From positions 1 through 28,911 of IMG/VR virus record IMGVR_UViG_3300021138_001229: a stretch of DNA of 28,911 nt. One strand, given 5' to 3'. Below are positions 13,845 through 21,970 of the stretch, in pieces. A model generated the notes under the pieces. That model saw only the letters and a list, made by a program, of their open reading frames with translations, made no database searches and was not told the DNA's origin. Every line of letters starts with the position of its first letter. Position 1 is the first letter of the stretch. The DNA is from a virus. A program made the translations under genes and the position numbers.

Positions 13845-14674
13845 GCATTATGAATACACGCGAAATAAAAAATTTGATAGAAAGTTATCCAGATAGGATA
13901 ACTAATCTCAGAAAAACTATTGAACAATATATGATTGGTCGAATAGAGGTCTATCCAAAATCTTGGCCGTTGTTTCAGTGTGTTTATCATGAATTGTATT
14001 TAGGTAAATCTTCTACTATAGTATTATGTCCGGTGTGTAATCTAAAACCGTTATCGTTCAACGGAATACGAAAAGGATATCGGCAAAATTGTTCAGCAAG
14101 TTGTCGCAACCGCAGTCCTGAGTTTCTTAAAAAATATAAAGATACTTGTTTAGAAAATTTCGGCACAGAATTTGCGTCTCAATCAAAAAAATTTAAGAAA
14201 ACGGTTGAATCTACTAACATAAGGAAATATGGTGTTGATAATCCTATGAAGGTTACTAAATTTAAAGATACACATAGGAAATCTTGTATGACAAAGTACG
14301 GAGTTGATAATCCGTCTAAAGCTCAAGTAGTAATTAATAAAATTAAAGAAACAAGAGTATCTTCAGGAGATTGGATAAGTGATGATAGTAAAAGTGATTT
14401 AGAAAAATATCGATTAGCAGTAAAGAAAATAACTGCTAAATCATATCACGATCATTACTACAAAATCAATCCTAATAACTTAACTCGTTCAAGATATCAA
14501 TACCATGTAGATCATATTTTTTCAGTAGAAGAAGGATTTAAACAAAAAGTTCCAGCCGAAGTTATTGGTCACTGGACTAATTTAAGAATGTTATGGCATT
14601 TAGATAATTCTATTAAAAATACTAAATGCCATACCACCTTAAAACAACTACTTGAACAATACAAGTTAAATTAG
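13838..14674 (+). CDS. HNH-type homing endonuclease with zinc finger and repeat region
   Basis: About 278 aa. Possible starts are GTG 13832, ATG 13838 and ATG 13850; none has a strong ribosome-binding site, and I use 13838 because it suits the late promoter box. An N-terminal zinc finger (CPVCN, then CSASC) is followed by three similar blocks containing FGTEFASQS, YGVDNPMK and YGVDNPSK. The C-terminal nuclease reads YQYHVDHIFSVEEGF, then HWTNLRMLWHLDNSIKNTK, an HNH-like metal site with the final Asn/Lys motif. It is antisense to its neighbours; its stop overlaps the next minus-strand gene by 9 bp. Confidence 0.8.
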   Translation: MSSIMNTREIKNLIESYPDRITNLRKTIEQYMIGRIEVYPKSWPLFQCVYHELYLGKSSTIVLCPVCNLKPLSFNGIRKGYRQNCSASCRNRSPEFLKKYKDTCLENFGTEFASQSKKFKKTVESTNIRKYGVDNPMKVTKFKDTHRKSCMTKYGVDNPSKAQVVINKIKETRVSSGDWISDDSKSDLEKYRLAVKKITAKSYHDHYYKINPNNLTRSRYQYHVDHIFSVEEGFKQKVPAEVIGHWTNLRMLWHLDNSIKNTKCHTTLKQLLEQYKLN

Positions 14675-14887
14675 TCTACCCAATCTACGAGCGTCTTCGA
14701 CCCACATATTCTTGGCATTTTTGCCTTGAATAAATTTGTTGTACTGTTGCCAAGCATAACTTTTAAAGTTATATAAATCGGCTTCATTGTATCTATAGCC
14801 GTAGTCTTGACAAAATGACAAAAATCTGTTTAAGTCATCATGAACTGCTAGTGCGCGAGCACTGGGTTTGTAGTGTTGCTTACCCAT
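14666..14887 (-). CDS. Hypothetical protein (73 aa)
   Basis: Small basic helical protein: SARALAVHDDLNRFLSFCQD, then RYNEADLYNFKSYAWQQYNK and a C-terminal VEDARRLGRLI. No known family. It follows the tunnelling-fold-like gene after 9 bp, with AAGGAAAACAA before its ATG. The last codons are shared with the antisense endonuclease gene, so the C-terminus may have been rewritten by the insertion, as seen for folE. Confidence 0.6.
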   Translation of the reverse strand: MGKQHYKPSARALAVHDDLNRFLSFCQDYGYRYNEADLYNFKSYAWQQYNKFIQGKNAKNMWVEDARRLGRLI

Positions 14888-14896
14888 TTGTTTTCC

Positions 14897-15355
14897 TTAA
14901 ATTTTAATATTGAGGTTAGGGCGAGAAAGTTCATACTTAATGAGGCATCCGTTCTCGCCGTCTTCGGATATTTCAATCCATACTGCACGTTCTGGATAAC
15001 GTGCCGCAATCTGTACATATAAGTCATCGGCTATCATTTCGCAAGATTTAAAATCTAACTGTAAAATATCTTTGCTGTACAAACTTTCTAACCAGCGTTT
15101 AAATTGTATGAACTCTAAATCTCTATTTGAATGCCAGACATCAATCCAAACTTTAAACCAGAAAATATGACGATGAGGACTAGCTAAGAAGCTGACATCA
15201 TATTCATCTGCTGAACATAAATTAGGATCTGTAGCCGCTGCCGGATATCTATGTATGCCTTCTTTGCGAAATGTAATCCAAATTTTACGTTCGGCGGCAT
15301 GGCTAATGCGTGTGATTTTTTCTGCTAGTGCTTCTAATCTTTGTGGCTGTTCCAT
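14897..15355 (-). CDS. Phage protein resembling a tunnelling-fold (QueD/QueF-like) enzyme
   Basis: 152 aa. I do not know an assigned function for this conserved phage family, but its layout echoes T-fold enzymes of pterin and deazaguanine chemistry. H61-x-H63 (PHRHIFWFKVWIDV) resembles the zinc HxH. EFIQFKRWLESLY (E81, K86) sits where QueD/QueF have an acidic-Lys helix. SCEMIADDLYVQIAARYP (104-121) resembles the PTxENIA helix, and WIEISEDGENG (E131, E134) could supply the base-binding Glu. It lies near dpdA and the other deazaguanine genes. The claim is an inference from pattern order. Confidence 0.45.
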   Translation of the reverse strand: MEQPQRLEALAEKITRISHAAERKIWITFRKEGIHRYPAAATDPNLCSADEYDVSFLASPHRHIFWFKVWIDVWHSNRDLEFIQFKRWLESLYSKDILQLDFKSCEMIADDLYVQIAARYPERAVWIEISEDGENGCLIKYELSRPNLNIKI

Positions 15356-15356
15356 A

Positions 15357-15638
15357 TTAAACCTTTTTTAACATTTCAAAAGTAACAATTTTACCAATGC
15401 TTTCTGCGACGTCATTGCCATCGGGTATAACGTGTAGAAAATATACATTTTCATCTTTCTTAGGGTCATAACTTCTTACTTCCACTACTGTACCACCCGA
15501 AGCTTTTTGTATTGAAAATCTCAAAGGATCTCGCAAATCAATAGTTTCTCGATCACATACACTTAATGAATATGCTTTGATATCGCGACCGTAATCATAA
15601 CCCCATTTACATAACTTAGACCATAGTAATCTAATCAT
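15357..15638 (-). CDS. Conserved phage protein (93 aa)
   Basis: The start at 15638 is chosen because the ATG overlaps the stop of the upstream gene (ATGA); a longer form from 15671 would be buried in that gene. The N-terminus is basic and aromatic (IRLLWSKLCKWGYDYGRD), followed by a beta-rich region (TVVEVRSYDPKKDENVYFLH). No motif is recognised. One base separates it from the tunnelling-fold-like gene. Confidence 0.65.
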   Translation of the reverse strand: MIRLLWSKLCKWGYDYGRDIKAYSLSVCDRETIDLRDPLRFSIQKASGGTVVEVRSYDPKKDENVYFLHVIPDGNDVAESIGKIVTFEMLKKV

Positions 15639-16153
15639 TTTATTTCTGTATCCTGTGTATATTGATCCCAATATGTATATTTGTCTTTACTCATGAGATC
15701 ATGTAGTTGATGAGTCCACACACCTGGATTTGTTTTCCCCCAAGTAACATCATCTAGTTTTAGTGTGGCGTTATAATTAAACTGATTAATGTAAGGCAAT
15801 TTAACACTAATCATTGGTACAAATCTAGGATATTCACTGTATCCAGATTCAATTACTCCTTCTGTGTGACCGACATCAAAATCTAATGTAACCCAGTAGT
15901 CGGCTTTTAAACAGGGCACAATAACATCATCCCAGGGTTTGTATTCTTCCTGTGATATTGACTTAGGATTAAAACTTTGGCTAGTGCCAAAATAAATGTG
16001 ATTAACTTCTGCTTCTGCGGCTTTGGCAAAAATTTCACATATATCTGGAGTACCAACAACAAACAATGTTTTCATACCATGACAAATGGTATGTTCAACT
16101 TCGTATCCTGTAAAGTAAACAACACCTTGACGTTCTTCAGTGTTTAAAGCCAT
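15635..16153 (-). CDS. Conserved T4-like phage protein of unknown function (172 aa)
   Basis: The protein resembles a family I know from marine T4-like phages, with the segments EVEHTICHGMKTLFVVGTPD, NHIYFGTSQSFNP, DYWVTLDFDVGHTEG, FVPMISVKLPYIN and FNYNATLKLDDVTWGKTNPG. The C-terminal GVWTHQLHDLMSKD is also typical. The His, Asp and Glu positions could form a metal site, but none is established. It overlaps the alcohol-dehydrogenase-like gene by 10 bp and the 93-aa gene by 4 bp. Confidence 0.75.
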   Translation of the reverse strand: MALNTEERQGVVYFTGYEVEHTICHGMKTLFVVGTPDICEIFAKAAEAEVNHIYFGTSQSFNPKSISQEEYKPWDDVIVPCLKADYWVTLDFDVGHTEGVIESGYSEYPRFVPMISVKLPYINQFNYNATLKLDDVTWGKTNPGVWTHQLHDLMSKDKYTYWDQYTQDTEIK

Positions 16154-17040
16154 TTGATATAACCTCTACTATAACCGCTTGGACGAGCCAACCCATCCGC
16201 AAACGCTTGTTGCCACTCTGTATCTCTATTATACGCTTGAGTCCAAAAATTGTCAACATTAAGTTTGCCAGAAGTTATCCATTCTTCTGCTTTTTTCATG
16301 TACTTGATAAAGTCTGGATTACGTGGACTTGGGAATATCATTGTACAGGCTTTCCACAATAAATTTGCAAAATCTGTTGAGATCATTTTTTGCGATCCCA
16401 TAATTATCAAAGCATTGGTTTGAAGTATGTCAGAGTTAAATACCAAATCACTACTGCCAAGATCCACAACAACATCATATTTTCCCAAAGGATTAGGCGA
16501 TAGTTTGTCTCCCCACAGATCTCGATTGGAATTGCCTACTACATCAATTTTTATTTCATAGTTATCAATTTGTAATGTATGATGTGCTACCCAAGCTAAA
16601 AACCCGCTACCCAATATTAATAATCTACTGTTTGGCCCACATCTTTTGTTTATTTCCTGTCTTGCTTGTTTTATAATATTAACTCCACAAGCCACTGGCT
16701 CTAAAATATATCTAGGATGTAATTCTGGTACTTTTACGTATTCATTTTTTCTAACATTATAATAATCAGCATAAGCAGGTTCGCCACGTGTAGCCACATA
16801 ATCACCTACTTTAACATCATATACATGATGCCCCACCTTTGTTACTATACCAAGTCCTTCGTGTCCCTGCATATTCAACGGTAATGGACCAAAACTGCCT
16901 GTCATCATATCAATGTCACTACGACAAACTCCCGTCATAACTGCCTGTACTTCAATTTCAACTAAATTTAAATCTGGTTTATCGTATTCAACTTCTTCAA
17001 AATTGCCTTGGCCAGTAGTTTGTAAACACCTAACTTTCAT
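16144..17040 (-). CDS. MDR-family (zinc alcohol dehydrogenase-like) oxidoreductase
   Basis: 298 aa from the ATG at 17040, whose ATGA overlap with the upstream stop decides the start. The catalytic-zinc positions are C34 in TGVCRSDIDMMTG and H52-E53 in MQGHEGLGIVTKVG; a further Cys or Asp in EPVACGVNI may complete it. KVGDYVATRGEPAYADYY follows. The structural four-Cys zinc loop is absent. The Rossmann half has LLILGSGFLAWVAHH. The family reduces or oxidises alcohols with NAD(P). It is coupled to the Gfo/Idh/MocA gene and dpdA. Confidence 0.8.
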   Translation of the reverse strand: MKVRCLQTTGQGNFEEVEYDKPDLNLVEIEVQAVMTGVCRSDIDMMTGSFGPLPLNMQGHEGLGIVTKVGHHVYDVKVGDYVATRGEPAYADYYNVRKNEYVKVPELHPRYILEPVACGVNIIKQARQEINKRCGPNSRLLILGSGFLAWVAHHTLQIDNYEIKIDVVGNSNRDLWGDKLSPNPLGKYDVVVDLGSSDLVFNSDILQTNALIIMGSQKMISTDFANLLWKACTMIFPSPRNPDFIKYMKKAEEWITSGKLNVDNFWTQAYNRDTEWQQAFADGLARPSGYSRGYIKWL

Positions 17041-17915
17041 AAATTCTCTATCTTTCCGTGTATCCATATATCTTTGTCTAGTTGATCCTGCCAAAAGTCA
17101 TTATTGTTTATATTGTTATACGCATCTCTAATCATATTTAGATAAGCACTTTCGGGGCACCATCCTAATTCAAATTGCTCTGTACTGTTGTCAGGCATAA
17201 CAAAATTAATTGAACTACTTTCAATATTCATACTACGCCAATTAGCTAGACATTCCCATTTATTGCCAAATCCAATATGACACATATCATCTACATCATA
17301 CGTACCATTATAGTTTACTACACCATACTCTGTGCTGTCAATATCTTTTAATTGCCATTGCATCAAAGCGCCTTGCCCGTTCACTGAGTCAGTACGCCAG
17401 TTGGGATTCATAGCTATATAAAGACTCAACAAATGTGGCATTAAATCTCTACTTACCCCACCAAAAGCTAATTCTCTTGTAGTAAACCAACTTCCAGGAT
17501 TAGGAATACAGTTGCGTCTTATCCATTGTATGTCTACCTGTTTAGCCCGTTCGGCTAAGATTTGTAATTCACTTATATTGTCACGCCACATGTTATTTTT
17601 CACCATCATAAAACGAGTGGCAGGAAAAGTATCGACTAGTTGTAGCCATTCTTTGCTAGTCTTTACACCTGGCTTTTCTACAAACACAATACGACCACTC
17701 TGTGCTACTCTAGAGGCCAAATCAAAATGTGTATAGTTTGGAGTACAGATGTGTACAGTATCAAATATGCCATAACTGGCAATGGCGGAAACAACGTCGG
17801 TAAAGTCAGCTTTCTTATTGACATCAGCATCTACAGTTACTATTGTAGCACCTAATTCAGTTAATACACTATGGTATAACTGCCCAATTCCCATGCCTAT
17901 AATTAAACTTTTCAT
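17037..17915 (-). CDS. Gfo/Idh/MocA-family oxidoreductase
   Basis: 292 aa. The N-terminal NAD(P)-binding motif is IIGMGIGQLYHSVL (7-14), HICTPNYTHF (57-63) is the nicotinamide-side loop, and VFVEKPG (E80-K81-P82) is the family's catalytic-Lys motif. The C-terminal domain is the usual beta sheet. Most relatives act on sugars, inositols or bile pigments. TAATG couples it to dpdA upstream, and ATGA to the MDR gene downstream. Length is at the low end of the family (330-370). Confidence 0.8.
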   Translation of the reverse strand: MKSLIIGMGIGQLYHSVLTELGATIVTVDADVNKKADFTDVVSAIASYGIFDTVHICTPNYTHFDLASRVAQSGRIVFVEKPGVKTSKEWLQLVDTFPATRFMMVKNNMWRDNISELQILAERAKQVDIQWIRRNCIPNPGSWFTTRELAFGGVSRDLMPHLLSLYIAMNPNWRTDSVNGQGALMQWQLKDIDSTEYGVVNYNGTYDVDDMCHIGFGNKWECLANWRSMNIESSSINFVMPDNSTEQFELGWCPESAYLNMIRDAYNNINNNDFWQDQLDKDIWIHGKIENL

Positions 17916-19519
17916 TATTCAAACAGTACGTTAAATTGACTCATTGAGTTTTTAGATTTCTTTCCTGTATATCCACGTGTACCAATTATATTCATCCAGT
18001 ATCTGTCATAGTATTCAATAATATCTAATGCGTCATCTTTATTATTGGCTGAAAAAATAGCGTCGACAATATCTTTAAACATCATACCGTCGCCAGGTAT
18101 ATTTCGCATCATCTTTGGCCAACTGCCATTATCATATTCGCGATTAGCACGTTGTACTGATTCTAAATGTAGCCAAACATTATGTGCCATTAGTAAAGCA
18201 TAGCTAAAACTATCCCAAGAAGTTTTACCTTCTTTGCCAATTTTGTTTAACATTCCTGGAGCGTATATACAAACATCTTTTATTAATAAATTTTTACTAA
18301 CTGGACTTTCATCAAAATGATCAATTAATTTATCTTGTAATACAGCATCTCGATATGTACGTGTGTCATTGGCATACTTTTTATCATCGGCAATAGCACT
18401 CATTCTGTAACACCATTTGCCATCATGAGGTAAGTCAATATGATGATAAACTTGACCATTGGCAGTTGCTAAGAAAGGACTAGCACAATCAAAAGATATA
18501 GTAAAAGCCGGATTTACATACTTGCGAATAGCACGTTGTATATCTGTTAATAACATAGCCCATTCTAATTTACTAGTGCCCAAAAAGTGCATCCAATCAT
18601 GTTGCCCTTCTTGTAGTAAGCCGTCAAATTTTAATACTACCAATCGTTTCAATATAAGATGGATGTCACACATATTTTGACCACCCATAGCCCAGCCATT
18701 AAACGCTTTATTGCCGTAGACTTTGGGATCACAAAAATCTTTCATTTGATTGTACCAGTCATCCGCCTGACTATGATTCTCGCCTTGTAATACATTTAAG
18801 AATTTACAAGCGCCTGTACGATGTTTAATCCAATACTCATTATTATATCTTGTGGCATTTACTGCCTGCTGATAACTTTCGATACCAGTAGCAGTACGTC
18901 CTTCGGGGCTACGTTCTACCCATGCTGGAATATCTAACACCATACCATAGTCCATGTACGTGTCCATCCAAGTCAACACTTGACTACGCTTTTTTTGTGC
19001 CGCATCTAATTTGTCTTGATAGTTTTTAACATGATCAATTTTAACATACTTTGCGTTGCCATTTTTATCGTGTTTAGGTTTACCTGTTTTATCAAGCGCC
19101 GGTACATGTTCAATACCACGAGCAACAGCTTCTGCCATTTTAGCCGCAACTTCCGGACCATTAGGATCACGCCATTCGCCTTCCCAAACACCTTTACCAA
19201 TTTGGAAACCGCCTGAATCACCTAGTACAAAACTATTTGTGCGATCACGACCACGAACCATGTCTTCATTCCAATCGTGTTTTGTAGTATCAAGATTAGC
19301 GTGACCGGCAGAGTACAAACTCCATCTATAAGGAAATAAACCTTTTTGTGGATTGAGCCAATTTAACATTTCCATATCTTGTATACCTTGTGGCATGCGA
19401 GATTTGGGAACTCCACTCCCGCTACGTTGTTTGCCAATATAAGTAGCATAGAATCCGCTGAGTGCTGGGAGAAACAATGCGTAATCGGATTGTTTTGAAG
19501 TTAAGTTATCTTGTGTCAT
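17915..19519 (-). CDS. dpdA: DpdA-like DNA 7-deazaguanine transglycosylase
   Basis: A TGT-superfamily base-exchange enzyme. Phage DpdA replaces guanine in DNA with a 7-deazaguanine base. The TGT active-site blocks are in order: LGDSGGFQIG (D101, general acid/base), VLDIPAW (D196), NVLQGE (Q245), GWAMGG (275-280) and FDCASPF (D344, the covalent nucleophile position). After the nucleophile I see no CxCxxC-x-H zinc site as in bacterial TGT; C423-type residues in DVCIYAPGML and H-rich helices are the nearest. At 534 aa it is longer than bacterial TGT (about 375). Overlaps by 1 bp with genes on both sides. Confidence 0.82.
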   Translation of the reverse strand: MTQDNLTSKQSDYALFLPALSGFYATYIGKQRSGSGVPKSRMPQGIQDMEMLNWLNPQKGLFPYRWSLYSAGHANLDTTKHDWNEDMVRGRDRTNSFVLGDSGGFQIGKGVWEGEWRDPNGPEVAAKMAEAVARGIEHVPALDKTGKPKHDKNGNAKYVKIDHVKNYQDKLDAAQKKRSQVLTWMDTYMDYGMVLDIPAWVERSPEGRTATGIESYQQAVNATRYNNEYWIKHRTGACKFLNVLQGENHSQADDWYNQMKDFCDPKVYGNKAFNGWAMGGQNMCDIHLILKRLVVLKFDGLLQEGQHDWMHFLGTSKLEWAMLLTDIQRAIRKYVNPAFTISFDCASPFLATANGQVYHHIDLPHDGKWCYRMSAIADDKKYANDTRTYRDAVLQDKLIDHFDESPVSKNLLIKDVCIYAPGMLNKIGKEGKTSWDSFSYALLMAHNVWLHLESVQRANREYDNGSWPKMMRNIPGDGMMFKDIVDAIFSANNKDDALDIIEYYDRYWMNIIGTRGYTGKKSKNSMSQFNVLFE

Positions 19520-19881
19520 TAGTATGTGTCGGTTAATTTTAATACAATATCAAGTTGTTCTTGTGCGTGTTTTACATTTTCTAAAGCATTAGCAACAGTA
19601 GTATTCTTTTTAGCCAGTTCATTCAAACGATATTCTTCATCGCGCTTGGCTCGAGCCCAATCTAATAAATTGACTGCCTCGCTGGATAATTCTACTGTAG
19701 CATGGCTGGCAGCCATCTGTACCCAATTGCTGCCATCATATATTTCTATATTTTGAGTACCGGTGTTAAATCTCATATTACCGACACCTTGGGCGCCGGC
19801 ATAGTGATTGATGTAATTGGTACCAGTACTACCTCCAATAGCTTGGATGTAGCGACCAGAAGAACTTATACTTTTTATCAT
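19519..19881 (-). CDS. Small structural-like phage protein
   Basis: 120 aa. The N-terminal half is Gly/Ser/Asn-rich (ISSSGRYIQAIGGSTGTNYI) and contains MRFNTGTQNIEIYDGSNWVQ, a motif recurring in tail-fibre and other appendage proteins of marine phages. The C-terminal half is a charged helix (ARAKRDEEYRLNELAKKNTT, then ANALENVKHAQEQLDIVL) likely to form a coiled coil. It could be a small virion or appendage component. It is coupled to the clamp and dpdA genes by 1-bp overlaps. Confidence 0.6.
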   Translation of the reverse strand: MIKSISSSGRYIQAIGGSTGTNYINHYAGAQGVGNMRFNTGTQNIEIYDGSNWVQMAASHATVELSSEAVNLLDWARAKRDEEYRLNELAKKNTTVANALENVKHAQEQLDIVLKLTDTY

Positions 19882-20603
19882 TACTTGCTTTGTGCCGGTA
19901 ATATAAAGTTATAAACAGCCAAGCCTGAATTAACAGTAATCATGGCAGCACCTTCGTCACTGATATTCATTACTTTGTCTCCGTAGAGATCTAAGATACT
20001 GATAACAGTTTTAATAGGCCAACTCCATGTACGCTTTAATACGCCACTGACATCTGGATGGAATACAAAACTACCAGCGTGTGTACTATGATCGCCAAAG
20101 AAGAATTTTAAATCTCCATCTTCTGTTTTTGCTTGAAAGTTATTTTCTTCAGCGTTAGCCTGTGCCTGCATCTTTAAACGTTGAATAGCAGTAGCAGATG
20201 GCTCAAACGAAATATTCCAATTAGCACCTTTGAACTTAACAGTTTTCAGTTTTTCAGTAATCATTTCAGATGACATAAATCTATAACTATTTTTAAAATC
20301 CCCAACAGAGTTTTCAAAATTAAGTTGTTCTGGTTCATTAGTAGCTTTACGACTGATAGCTAATTTGGCATTTTCTTTATATTCTTGTAAGTTTAACAAG
20401 ATTTTTAGTTTAGATAAATCTGGCATACCAAATGTACCAATGAATTCTGCTACTGGATTCGTAAATTTTCCTTCTACTACAACTGAACGGTCTTCTGATA
20501 AGCCGTTAATTGTAGTTTCTGTATCTGTTCCATTAATTCTAATTAATCCAATACAGCCTAAGTCAAAAGTATGACTGACTAAATCTAATAAGTGATCACG
20601 CAT
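19881..20603 (-). CDS. DNA polymerase sliding clamp (gp45-like)
   Basis: 240 aa, close to T4 gp45 (228). It has the beta-rich repeated pattern of a trimeric clamp: DLGCIGLIRINGTDTETTIN, PVAEFIGTFGMPDLSKLKI, a second-domain strand VKFKGANWNISFEPSATAI, and the typical end KVMNISDEGAAMITVNSGLA. It would ring the DNA and tether the polymerase made by the gene next to it. Identification rests on length, fold pattern and position beside the polymerase, not on a catalytic motif. ATTTCCTTTAA on the plus strand shows an AAGGAAAT site before the ATG. Confidence 0.7.
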   Translation of the reverse strand: MRDHLLDLVSHTFDLGCIGLIRINGTDTETTINGLSEDRSVVVEGKFTNPVAEFIGTFGMPDLSKLKILLNLQEYKENAKLAISRKATNEPEQLNFENSVGDFKNSYRFMSSEMITEKLKTVKFKGANWNISFEPSATAIQRLKMQAQANAEENNFQAKTEDGDLKFFFGDHSTHAGSFVFHPDVSGVLKRTWSWPIKTVISILDLYGDKVMNISDEGAAMITVNSGLAVYNFILPAQSK

Positions 20604-20630
20604 TTTATTTCCTTTAAGTAATGTTGTGTT

Positions 20631-20659
20631 AGTATAACAAGTATATTTAGGTTCTACAA
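20631..20659 (-). promoter_or_regulatory. Possible sigma70 promoter for the clamp-dpdA operon
   Basis: Minus-strand TTGTAG (20654-20659; 4 of 6) and TATACT (20631-20636; 5 of 6) are 17 bp apart, the spacing of the strong promoters in this window. It would start about 20 nt before the clamp start. The 77-bp gap between polymerase and clamp holds nothing else. Confidence 0.5.
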
Positions 20660-20680
20660 CTCTTTTGATACAATTTTCCG

Positions 20681-21702
20681 TTAAAATTCAAATAAAGTTT
20701 GGAAAGTATTTTCAGTATTCGTGGCACTGGCTAAGTCCCACTCTAGGACACTGAGTAAGTTATCTATTTTTTGATCTACAATAGTTGCTTCCATTAGACT
20801 GTTATCAAATGGTAATTCTTTAAACCATTCAGGAAGCCTTTGTTCATCTGTTGGATAACCAATACTGTTCCATCCCATTGGATTTTGTTTTAATTTACAC
20901 ACAATAGTTTTCATACCGTCAACTATAGCCATAGAATAATTGTCCCCATTCATTCTACGTAAATTATTCCAATTTAATGCTGCACGAACGTGTCCGGGCA
21001 TATTGGCTTTGCCTTCTGCTTCTTCTTTCTTACCATACATAGTAAGATTGTTCACACGTTTTGGAGTGCCTTTTTCCCAAGCTGGTCGATCTTTAAACGC
21101 ATATTTAAATTCACGTATACGTTCAACGATTTCTTCTCTGCCAGTTCCTGTCAATACTTTCTCAAGTATTTCATATAAAAAATCCTGTATAACTTTAGGA
21201 GTGTCGGAACGTTTTAAATCTAGGCCCATGGCTTTAATTTTACCAGACTTGCCATCAACATCCAAACGTTTGCCTTCTAAGTCAAATATCAGTACAGCAT
21301 ATCGTTTCTTAGTAATGAACAAACTGTTGGATCCAATCAATTCACGTCCCGCTTTGATTAGCTCACCGGCTTCTCTTGGACAGTGAAATGCCTGTTCCAT
21401 AAACGCAGGAAAACTGGCATTTACTTGATCAGCTATGGAGTCATACAACTGTATACACATTTCTTTACTCCATGGCATAGTGCCTTTGGCAACATCATCT
21501 TTAATCATGGGCCAAGCAGTAAAGTAACAACTGTCAGTATCGCCGTATACAATAGCATCACCTAAGTGATCCTTAACACCAGTAATACATTCATTGATAT
21601 AGCCAGCCATATGTCTAGCAATACTACGTCCTGTTAGTGTAGTTGACTGTCCAATACGTTTGTCCGCAAATCTACAATGCGGATTAAGAATTGCTCCATA
21701 CA
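20681..21702 (-). CDS. DNA polymerase C-terminal part, second exon
   Basis: Encodes the 3' exon of the family B polymerase fragment that begins at 22157. It starts mid-motif B with Tyr-Gly-Ala, then NPHCRFADKRIGQSTTLTGR, and the motif C catalytic aspartates in VYGDTDSC. KKRYAVLIFDLEG and the thumb domain follow. Joined to 21971-22157 it gives 1209 bp, 402 codons plus stop in frame. The last residues TNTENTFQTLFEF resemble a clamp-binding tail. A free-standing start at 21715 (MNINVYG) would come from intron bases and is not real. Confidence 0.9.
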
Positions 21703-21970
21703 CATTTATGTTCAACTAACTTTGCTAATGCTAGTTCGTTTATTTTACTAAACTGCCTTATATTTCTATAAGGATCAGACTATATCACCATCCAATGTTA
21801 TTTTTGGATGCTCCCCATTTCGATTCGCTTGAATCTACGTCTTTCGACTAGTCGTTGAACCTTCATATTTCTATGCTTGGCTGCTGATTGTCTTCAACTT
21901 AATGGTCAGAGTTTCCAGCAATTAAAGGAGTTATTCAACTATTGTTGCCAATAGAGGTCGCAGTATCTTT
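21703..21970 (-). ncRNA. Group I self-splicing intron in polymerase motif B
   Basis: A 268-nt intron without an ORF. On the minus strand the 5' exon ends in AAATTCGT with the last U at 21971, and the intron ends with G at 21703. Core elements in order: P-type GCTGGAAACTC (21909-21923 region), Q-type AATCAGCAGCC (21879-21889), R-type GTTCAACGACTAGTC (21846-21860), S-type GATATAGTCTGA (21775-21786). P1 pairs exon UCGU with GCGA near the intron start, leaving U-G at the splice site; AUAC just before it pairs with GUAU of the 3' exon (P10). P9 is a 7-bp stem with a GAAA loop (21756-21773). The elements resemble the T4 td group IA2 intron. Confidence 0.93.
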
